DNA from: Rickettsiaceae bacterium
Lineage (GTDB): Bacteria; Pseudomonadota; Alphaproteobacteria; Rickettsiales; Rickettsiaceae
Assembly (NCBI GenBank): GCA_022702085.1
Contig: JAKONF010000060.1
Coordinates: 1-5,002 of the forward strand
Direction: 5' to 3'
Length of the DNA stretch: 5,002 bases
Made by a program: the position numbers and the translations under genes. The notes beneath the pieces are model-generated. The model did no database searches and had not been told where the DNA came from. It saw only the letters and a program-made list of their open reading frames with translations. Positions 1-5,002 of the stretch are shown here, one piece after another. Position 1 is the first letter of the stretch, and every line of letters begins with the position of its first letter.

Positions 1-651
1 AATAACATTAGAAAACCTGGTGGAAGCGATAACAATAATAAACTACCAATAGGTACTCAAATTGGTGCTGGTAGCAAAATATTAGGTACCTCGCGTGATT
101 TGAGGCAAGGTGATGTTATCACTACAAATATGCCTTTTGATGTCATGATTAAAGGATTGGGTTACTTTGCTATCGGTCTACCAAATGGTACAAGGGCTTT
201 TACGCGTGCAGGGCAATTTCAAATCGATCCAGATACAAGGCGCTTAGTTACAGCCAAAGGTCTGCCATTAGACGCAAACGGTGATTTAATAATTCCAGAT
301 GACCTAGATATAACCAAAATAACTATCAGCGACAGCGGAACTGTTACAGGCGTAGATAATCAAGGTAATGAAGTTGATGTTGGTCAGTTGACCTTATTCA
401 ATTTTGCCAATGAAAATGGTTTAGAAGCTATAGGAGATAATCTTTTAATAAGTGCGGAAGCTTCTGGTGATGAGATTGAGGTAGCAGATTTAACTGCTAA
501 GTTTTTGCAAGGTAGTTATGAAGGTTCAAATGTTGAAGCTGTTACAGAGCTTACAGATTTGATCGCTGCTCAAAGGGCTTACGAATTAAACTCAAAAGTA
601 GTTAAAACTGCTGATCAGATGGCTGAAACTATTGTAAATTCAACTAATTAG
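1..651 (+). CDS. flgG: Flagellar basal-body distal rod protein FlgG, 5'-truncated by the window edge
   Basis: FlgG builds the distal rod, the drive-shaft segment of the flagellar basal body that crosses the periplasm between the MS ring and the hook. The reading frame is open from base 1 and gives 216 residues. FlgG is usually about 260, so roughly 45 N-terminal residues, including the first rod helix, lie outside the window. Visible hallmarks are the mid-domain stretch GYFAI followed by RAFTRAGQFQID (bases about 160-228) and the C-terminal rod/hook signature GSYEGSN (511-531) followed by IAAQRAYELNSKVV and ADQM, which forms the C-terminal coiled helix. A TTG at base 100 could be read as a start, but the protein matches FlgG without a break upstream of it, so it is internal. 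The next gene, flgA, follows after 14 bp. FlgF and FlgE share the C-terminal motif, but the overall match and the flgA-flgH neighbours favour FlgG. Confidence 0.95.
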   Translation, partial: NNIRKPGGSDNNNKLPIGTQIGAGSKILGTSRDLRQGDVITTNMPFDVMIKGLGYFAIGLPNGTRAFTRAGQFQIDPDTRRLVTAKGLPLDANGDLIIPDDLDITKITISDSGTVTGVDNQGNEVDVGQLTLFNFANENGLEAIGDNLLISAEASGDEIEVADLTAKFLQGSYEGSNVEAVTELTDLIAAQRAYELNSKVVKTADQMAETIVNSTN

Positions 652-665
652 TAAGTTTAATAAAG

Positions 666-1346
666 ATGAAGTTAATTAAATTATTAATTTGTTTTGTAGC
701 TTTTGTTTCTAGCGTTTACGCAATTCAGGATGAATTTGAGCGCACTATAGAAGACCTTATACAAGAAAAAATAGCAGATAATAGCATCATTATTGATTTA
801 ATTTATGATTCTCATGATAAGATAGACAAAATAAAAAATAAACAACCTGATATCAGTAATGTTACATTACTCAATTTAGATCCTAAATATTCAGTATTTA
901 GAGTTAGAATTGACTATAATAATGGTGTATCTGATGAATTGGCTGGTAAATACAACTCTTCTATAGAAATTTCGGTACCATCAAGATTTATAAAAGCTGG
1001 AGAAGTGATATTAGCAAGTGACGTTGTAAAAGTTAAAACAAAACTTAGCAGAATTAAAGATAATTTTGTTGTTGCAGATGAAAATATAATAGGTATGCAA
1101 GCCAAAAAACATTTATCTCCAGGAATGATAATTAAAAGTGGTGAGCTTGTCAAACCAGCTATAATCAAGATCAATGATCCAGTTAATATCATCTATCAGA
1201 GCAACAATATAAAACTAAAAACTAGTGGCATTGCGTTAAGTAGTGGCGCTATTGGTGACAACATAAAAGTTAAAAATGAAGATTCAGGTACCACTGTACT
1301 TGGCCAAATTATCAATAAAAATACTATTCAAGTGAGTGGAGAATAA
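666..1346 (+). CDS. flgA: Flagellar basal-body P-ring formation chaperone FlgA
   Basis: FlgA is a periplasmic chaperone that helps FlgI subunits assemble into the P ring around the rod. The 226-residue product begins with a Sec signal peptide (KLIK, a hydrophobic core, then a likely cut after VYA at residue 19). The N-terminal half, about 20-100, is poorly conserved, as is usual for FlgA. The C-terminal half carries the SAF-like domain: VPSRFIKAGEVILASDVV at 104-121, then SPGMIIKSGELVKP at 151-164, and a final beta-rich part with GIALSSGAIGDNIKVKN (188-204). Length and layout fit the family. The ATG at 666 is chosen because the signal peptide starts there; no good Shine-Dalgarno sequence precedes it. 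Its stop overlaps the start of flgH by one base, so the two are probably translated in a coupled way. No flgI is present in the window. Confidence 0.92.
   Translation: MKLIKLLICFVAFVSSVYAIQDEFERTIEDLIQEKIADNSIIIDLIYDSHDKIDKIKNKQPDISNVTLLNLDPKYSVFRVRIDYNNGVSDELAGKYNSSIEISVPSRFIKAGEVILASDVVKVKTKLSRIKDNFVVADENIIGMQAKKHLSPGMIIKSGELVKPAIIKINDPVNIIYQSNNIKLKTSGIALSSGAIGDNIKVKNEDSGTTVLGQIINKNTIQVSGE
1338..1341 (+). promoter_or_regulatory. Ribosome binding site of flgH inside the end of flgA
   Basis: GGAG, within AGTGGAG, lies four bases before the flgH ATG. It is the clearest Shine-Dalgarno match in the window, where most starts have weak or no such motif. It sits in the last codons of flgA, next to the TAATG stop/start overlap, and supports ATG 1346 as the flgH start. 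Confidence 0.6.
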
Positions 1347-2089
1347 TGAAAAAATTACTGATCTTATTATCCTTTCTATTGTTAACAAGTTGTAGTGACA
1401 CCGTTGAAAGATTCAAAAGAATAGGTAGGGCTCCAACGTTAGCTCAAGTCGAACTACCTCCAACTGTTGAAGAAGAACAGGAGACCAACGATAAGCTTCG
1501 CCGTGAGAGCCACCGGATGCATGTTAAAAAAACTAATTCATTGTGGCAACCAGGATCAACAACTTTTTTTAGAGACAATAGAGCTTGGAGAGTTGGCGAT
1601 ATTGTAAAAGTGAAAGTTGATATTAAAGATAGCGCTAAACTTGATAATAGCACTCAACAAAAAAGAACAGGTAGTGATTCGCTAGGTGTACCGGTGTTCT
1701 TTGGTAAGCAAAAAGTAATCTCTTCTATAGTATCGAAGAATAATCCGCCAGGTAATTTGATTGGTACGAATAGTGCAAGAAATCATAATGGTACAGGGGG
1801 CATTTCTAGAAATGAAGTTATAGCAGCGCAGATTGCCACTATTGTAAAAAAAGTATTACCGAACGGTAATTTAGTAATTCAAGGTCATCAAGAAGTCCGC
1901 GTTAATCATGAACTCAGAGAGATTAAAGTAGCAGGCATAATTAGACCTAAAGATATTAGCGCAGATAATTCAATTGGTTCTGATCAAATGGCTGAGGCTC
2001 GCATTTCTTATGGCGGTAAAGGCATCGTCAGTGATATGCAACAACCTAGATATGGATCACAAATTATTGATATAATATCACCATTCTGA
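1346..2089 (+). CDS. flgH: Flagellar L-ring lipoprotein FlgH
   Basis: FlgH forms the L ring, the outer-membrane bushing through which the flagellar rod passes. The 247-residue product starts with a lipoprotein signal: MKK, a leucine-rich core and the lipobox LTSC, giving acylation at Cys16. Ser at +2 is compatible with outer-membrane sorting. After a charged linker (about 35-60) comes the FlgH core: SLW (65-67), FFRDNRAWRVGDIVKVKVDI (74-93), then the LPNGNLVIQGHQEVRVN block (171-187), and the family C-terminus QQPRYGSQIIDIISPF (232-247). It is slightly longer than the usual 230 or so residues. The start overlaps the flgA stop in TAATG. A rho-independent terminator begins ten bases after the stop, so flgH is the last gene of this operon. 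No truncation or frameshift is visible. Confidence 0.96.
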   Translation: MKKLLILLSFLLLTSCSDTVERFKRIGRAPTLAQVELPPTVEEEQETNDKLRRESHRMHVKKTNSLWQPGSTTFFRDNRAWRVGDIVKVKVDIKDSAKLDNSTQQKRTGSDSLGVPVFFGKQKVISSIVSKNNPPGNLIGTNSARNHNGTGGISRNEVIAAQIATIVKKVLPNGNLVIQGHQEVRVNHELREIKVAGIIRPKDISADNSIGSDQMAEARISYGGKGIVSDMQQPRYGSQIIDIISPF

Positions 2090-2098
2090 TTTTAGGTT

Positions 2099-2133
2099 AA
2101 AATGCCAATACCTGTTTAATTATTGGCATTTTT
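2099..2133 (+). terminator. Rho-independent terminator closing the flagellar operon
   Basis: An exact inverted repeat, AATGCCAATA at 2101-2110 and TATTGGCATT at 2121-2130, surrounds a 10-base loop. Two more A:T pairs (2099-2100 with 2131-2132) extend the stem to 12 bp. The 3' arm runs straight into a run of five T (2129-2133). It lies ten bases after the flgH stop. Only the + direction has the T run, so it ends the flgG-flgA-flgH transcript and separates it from queD. Confidence 0.85.
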
Positions 2134-2173
2134 ATCTAATCAACGAATTTCTCAATATAAAATTAACTGATAA

Positions 2174-2593
2174 ATGATAGAATGCACTCGTAGAATAGAA
2201 TTTGATGCTGGTCACAGAGTAGTAGGGCACGACAAAAAATGTCAATATTTACATGGTCATCGTTATGCGCTTGAAGTAACTATTGCTAGTGATGAATTGG
2301 ATGATTTAGGCATGGTTATTGATTTTGGCCTACTAAAAACTACTATAAAAGAATGGATAGATGAAAATTTTGATCATACTCTAATATTGCATAAAAGTGA
2401 TACAGAATTGGGCGCGCAAATAGAAAGTTGGACAGGACAAAAAATTTATTATATGGAATCTAATCCAACAGCTGAAAATATTGCTCTACACTTGAAAAAT
2501 GATATCATGCCAACTTTACTTGGTGATCCAATCTATAAAATTGCTAAGTTAAAACTATATGAAACTCCGAATTGTTATGTAGAAGTAAAATGA
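2174..2593 (+). CDS. queD: 6-carboxy-5,6,7,8-tetrahydropterin synthase QueD (PTPS family)
   Basis: QueD converts 7,8-dihydroneopterin triphosphate to 6-carboxytetrahydropterin, releasing acetaldehyde and triphosphate. This is a cytosolic step on the way to preQ0 and the tRNA base queuosine. The 139-residue product shows the whole PTPS active site. The zinc ligands are His14 (in FDAGHR) and His27 and His29 (in HGH). The catalytic Cys is Cys23 in CxxxHGH, the DH pair is 67-68 (NFDHTLIL), and the pterin-anchoring Glu is 130 (YETPNCYVE). MVIDFG (47-52) and NPTAENIA (97-104) are also typical. It is longer than the 121-residue E. coli enzyme, with extra residues around 75-95. The start is well defined, since an in-frame TAA directly precedes the ATG, but no Shine-Dalgarno sequence is visible. 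The end overlaps cutA in ATGA. A eukaryote-like PTPS role in biopterin synthesis is less likely, as the Cys spacing fits QueD. Confidence 0.93.
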   Translation: MIECTRRIEFDAGHRVVGHDKKCQYLHGHRYALEVTIASDELDDLGMVIDFGLLKTTIKEWIDENFDHTLILHKSDTELGAQIESWTGQKIYYMESNPTAENIALHLKNDIMPTLLGDPIYKIAKLKLYETPNCYVEVK

Positions 2594-2901
2594 AAAATGA
2601 ATATTGCCTTATATTGACTACAACTGATAATCATGATATAGCAGAAAAAATTGCTTTTGTTTTAGTTGAAAATGATTTAGCCAAATGCACGCAAATTGAT
2701 CAAGTAAAAAGTTATTGTAAATGGGAAGGTAAGTCAATTTGTGATAACGAATACCGAATAATGATCAAGGCTAATGCTAAACAATATAGTGCAATTGAAA
2801 ATGAAATCTTAAAAAATCATAATTATAAATTACCACAAATTATTAAATTAGAAATTAAAGATGGATTCCCTGCTTATCTAGAATGGTTAAATCAAAAATA
2901 A
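2590..2901 (+). CDS. cutA: CutA1-family divalent-cation tolerance protein
   Basis: CutA1 proteins are small, very stable trimers with a PII-like ferredoxin fold. In E. coli the gene was linked to copper and other divalent-cation tolerance, but the molecular role is not settled. The 103-residue product follows the family from end to end: [18 protein letters not shown] (10-27), the Cys-containing strand LAKC (30-33), YCKWEGK (42-48), EYRIMIKA (54-61), HNYKLPQII (77-85) and the C-terminal YLEWL (96-100). An upstream in-frame ATG at 2572 would add six residues with no family match and lies inside queD. The ATG at 2590, in an ATGA overlap with the queD stop, is the better start and implies translational coupling. 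Two usually conserved spots differ: AKCTQI in place of the common AACVN-type strand, and LPQI in place of VPEI. Confidence 0.91.
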   Translation: MKNEYCLILTTTDNHDIAEKIAFVLVENDLAKCTQIDQVKSYCKWEGKSICDNEYRIMIKANAKQYSAIENEILKNHNYKLPQIIKLEIKDGFPAYLEWLNQK

Positions 2902-2936
2902 TCATTACTAAAATTAATATCACTTAAGAGCCACAA

Positions 2937-4139
2937 ATGAATTTATGGAAAAAAGTAACTTTAGGATTAATATTGGGCATAGCCTTTGGCATGTATTTTC
3001 CCAATTACGTAGAGTTTCTTAAGCCGATAGGCGTTGTATTTTTAAGATTAATCAAAATGGTAATTGCTCCTTTGATATTCTTTAGCTTGGTATCGGGTAT
3101 TACTAGCATGAGTGATCCTAGTTCTCTTGGTAGAGTAGGTACTAAAGCAGTATGCGCTTACTTATGTACGACATTTTTTGCTGTGATCTTTGGCCTTATA
3201 ATTGCAATAGTGTTGGCTCCTGGTAAAGGAGTGCAAATAGATTTAAACTTACTAAAATCTGAGGTTAGCCCTAGTAATTTTAGTTTTACAGAATTTTTTG
3301 TTAATCTAGTACCCAGCAATATTATCGGAGCTTTTGCTGCAGATTATATGCTTCAAATAGTTTTTTTAGCGATTTTCACAGGTTATACTATCAATAAAAT
3401 GGGTTCTGAAACAGAGCAGGTGAAAAACTTAATTCATGTGCTATCGAAAATAAAATTAAAAATGATTTCGCTTATTATACAATTATCGCCATATAGTGCT
3501 TTTGCTTTAACTGCTTGGGTAGTTGGTAATCAAGGAATTGAGGTAATTATCAGCTTATCTAAATTAGTAGGTGCAATTATTGTTGCCATGCTTTGTCAAT
3601 ATATAATTTTTGGCATTATGATCTATGTTTTTGCTAAGGTCTCACCATTGCCATTTTATAAAAAAAGTCTAGAATACCAATTATTGGCTTTTTCTACCTC
3701 AAGCAGCAAAGCAACTCTACCAACTACTATGGAAGTATGCCGCGATAAATTAGGTATTTCAAATTCAAGTACCTCATTTGTTTTGCCGCTTGGAGCATCT
3801 ATTAACATGGATGGATTTGCCATAAGGTTGGGCTTAACTGCTATATTTTTTGCTCAAATTATGGGAATTACTCTTCAGCAATATGATTATTTAATTATTA
3901 TACTAACAGCAACTATAGGCTCAGTAGGCGGTGCTGGCATTCCTGGTGCTTATTTATTTATGTTACCTATGGTACTTACTTCAGTAAATATTCCTATTGA
4001 AGGAGTAGCAATATTAGCTGGTATAGATCGTATACTTGATATGATTAGTACCACTATAAATATTACTGGTGATGCAACAATTACTTTGATTATAGATAGT
4101 AGTGAAGGTAAATTAGATAAAGAAAAATATTTTAGTTAG
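2937..4139 (+). CDS. Dicarboxylate/amino acid:cation symporter (SDF/DAACS, GltP-like) with altered substrate site
   Basis: This is an inner-membrane secondary transporter of the glutamate/dicarboxylate family, which takes up acidic or neutral amino acids or C4-dicarboxylates with Na+ or H+. The 400 residues fit the family (about 400-430). The N-terminal scaffold helices include FLRLIKMVIAPLIFFSLVSG (about 35-54). The transport core has the HP1 serine motif TSSSKATLP (254-262), the TM7 motif PLGASINMDG (284-293), the HP2 loop GGAGIPGA and TM8 DRILDMISTTINITGD (364-379). Compared with GltPh, Asp394, Asn401 and Asp405 are kept as Asp368, Asn375 and Asp379. The Arg397 position is Ser371 and the Thr314 position is Phe294, so acidic substrates may not be preferred. 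I cannot name the substrate and give no symbol. A weak TAAGAG sits six bases before the ATG. The TAXI gene follows after 5 bp. Confidence 0.92.
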   Translation: MNLWKKVTLGLILGIAFGMYFPNYVEFLKPIGVVFLRLIKMVIAPLIFFSLVSGITSMSDPSSLGRVGTKAVCAYLCTTFFAVIFGLIIAIVLAPGKGVQIDLNLLKSEVSPSNFSFTEFFVNLVPSNIIGAFAADYMLQIVFLAIFTGYTINKMGSETEQVKNLIHVLSKIKLKMISLIIQLSPYSAFALTAWVVGNQGIEVIISLSKLVGAIIVAMLCQYIIFGIMIYVFAKVSPLPFYKKSLEYQLLAFSTSSSKATLPTTMEVCRDKLGISNSSTSFVLPLGASINMDGFAIRLGLTAIFFAQIMGITLQQYDYLIIILTATIGSVGGAGIPGAYLFMLPMVLTSVNIPIEGVAILAGIDRILDMISTTINITGDATITLIIDSSEGKLDKEKYFS

Positions 4140-4144
4140 ATAAT

Positions 4145-5002
4145 ATGCAAAGAATTTTATATTTTTTGGTTTTTTTAATCAGCCTTTCATTAAATAACTT
4201 AGTTTTTGCAGAAACTACAAATACCAAAAAAATTATTAGAATTGGTACTGGTAATATCTTGCAAGGGTATTATCCTATAGGAATAAAATTATGTAAATTC
4301 ATTCAAAGTGCAAATCCTGAAGTAGGATGTGACGCGATTCCAACAAGAGGTTCAGTTGATAATTTAGATCTTTTAAAACAAGGGAAGCTTGATTTCGCCT
4401 TAATTCAATCAGATGTTGGCTATGAAGCATATCATGGAATAGGTTTTTATGAAGGTAAATCACCTTTTGAAGAATTATTGCAAATATTCTCTTTCCATGA
4501 TGAAGTATTTACAATTATAGTAAAAGATGAAGATAAAATTAAAGTTTTTAGTGATATTGAAGGTAAAAAAATTGTTGATGGTAATGAAGGCTCAGGTAGT
4601 TCAATTACCTATAATAATTTAAAAAAATATTACAAATTCATAAATGAACCAATTGATATTGAAATAAATAAAGAAGAATATGCCTATAAATTTTGTTATG
4701 GAGAGATCGATGCCATTATAATGATGACAGGTCATCCTAATTCATTAACAAGTCATATTGCCCATAATTGTGAAGTCGATTTTGTATCAATTGAACAAGA
4801 AAAAATTGACAGTTTTATTAAAGATAATACTGCTTTTAAACAAGTGAAATTAAGTAAAGGGCTTTATTCAGGCATTACAGAAGATCAGAATACAGTTGCT
4901 TCTTCAGCAATTTTAGTTACTACCAATAAAATTGATAGAAACTTGCTTGGTAATTTTATTAAACATTTTCATAAAAACTTTTTAGAGTTTAAAAGTTCCC
5001 AT
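4145..5002 (+). CDS. TAXI-type TRAP transporter solute-binding protein, 3' end beyond the window
   Basis: This is the periplasmic receptor of a TAXI-family TRAP transporter, which binds organic acids or amino acids such as glutamate and passes them to a DctQM-type permease. The frame gives 286 residues with no stop before the edge; family members have about 310-330, so some 30-40 are missing. A Sec signal peptide covers about 1-22 (cut after VFA). Family motifs follow in order: IRIGTGNILQGYYPIG (31-46), TRGSVDNLDLLKQGKLDFAL (67-86), then IQSD (87-90), DGNEGSGSS (145-153) and DAIIMMTGHPNS (189-200). The mature part has cysteines at 50, 62, 184 and 209, which could form disulfides in the periplasm. 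An in-frame TAG (4133-4135) shortly upstream leaves ATG 4145 as the earliest ATG start. No Shine-Dalgarno sequence is seen, and the 5-bp gap to the symporter suggests coupled translation. No TRAP membrane subunit lies in the window. Confidence 0.9.
   Translation, partial: MQRILYFLVFLISLSLNNLVFAETTNTKKIIRIGTGNILQGYYPIGIKLCKFIQSANPEVGCDAIPTRGSVDNLDLLKQGKLDFALIQSDVGYEAYHGIGFYEGKSPFEELLQIFSFHDEVFTIIVKDEDKIKVFSDIEGKKIVDGNEGSGSSITYNNLKKYYKFINEPIDIEINKEEYAYKFCYGEIDAIIMMTGHPNSLTSHIAHNCEVDFVSIEQEKIDSFIKDNTAFKQVKLSKGLYSGITEDQNTVASSAILVTTNKIDRNLLGNFIKHFHKNFLEFKSSH

Noticed and set aside
100..102. TTG as a possible start of a short flgG-like gene
   Set aside because: FlgG similarity continues upstream of it to base 1, so the gene is cut by the window edge and this codon is an internal leucine.
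914..1192. Open frame on the - strand opposite flgA
   Set aside because: It lies wholly inside a well-supported gene, has no family motif, and its hydrophobic make-up is explained by the complement of AT-rich coding sequence.
1444..1653. Open frame on the - strand opposite flgH
   Set aside because: It is antisense to the conserved FlgH core and shows no recognisable protein features.
2123..2161. TTGGCA (2123-2128) with TATAAA (2156-2161) as a -35/-10 promoter for queD
   Set aside because: The spacer is 27 bases, far beyond the usual 16-18, and TTGGCA is part of the terminator's 3' arm.
2902..2936. Promoter or terminator between cutA and the symporter
   Set aside because: The 35-base gap has no inverted repeat with a T run, and its AT-rich bases match -10 hexamers only by chance level.
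4162..4176. T6-GG-T7 tract in the TAXI signal peptide as a phase-variation switch
   Set aside because: Runs of this length are expected where Phe/Leu codons meet strong AT bias, and the frame is intact; no longer tract supports slippage control.
1..5002. CRISPR array, transposon ends, tRNA or other structured RNA
   Set aside because: Coding sequence fills nearly the whole window; the longest gap is 84 bases, and the only clear inverted repeat is the flgH terminator.

Overview
The window is an AT-rich, tightly packed bacterial segment with every recognisable gene on the + strand. It most likely comes from an alphaproteobacterium of the Rickettsiales or a similar host-associated, AT-rich lineage. 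Three things suggest this: the flagellar order flgG-flgA-flgH, which is typical of alphaproteobacteria (enterobacteria keep flgA apart from flgG-flgH); the strong AT bias in codon choice; and a set of solute importers (a glutamate/dicarboxylate-type symporter and a TAXI receptor) that resemble, from memory, those of obligate intracellular alphaproteobacteria. The lineage is an inference, not a database result.

Bases 1-2132 are the end of a flagellar operon. It holds the 3' part of flgG (distal rod), flgA (periplasmic P-ring chaperone) and flgH (L-ring lipoprotein). The genes are 14 bp apart or overlap by 1 bp, and the run closes with a strong rho-independent terminator at 2099-2133. Together they make the parts of the rod and ring system that cross the periplasm and outer membrane.

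Bases 2174-2901 hold two small metabolic genes joined by an ATGA overlap: queD (6-carboxytetrahydropterin synthase, queuosine precursor pathway) and cutA (CutA1-family trimeric protein).

Bases 2937-5002 hold two importer genes 5 bp apart: a sodium:dicarboxylate/amino-acid symporter (SDF/DAACS family) with unusual substrate-site residues, and the start of a TAXI-type TRAP solute-binding protein that runs off the window. No terminator is visible between queD and the right edge, so queD-cutA-symporter-TAXI could be one transcript.

All genes belong to known families, and I see no undescribed system, CRISPR array, mobile element, tRNA or rRNA. The best lead is the substituted binding site of the symporter. 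The next is the retained flagellar operon beside host-dependence-style importers.
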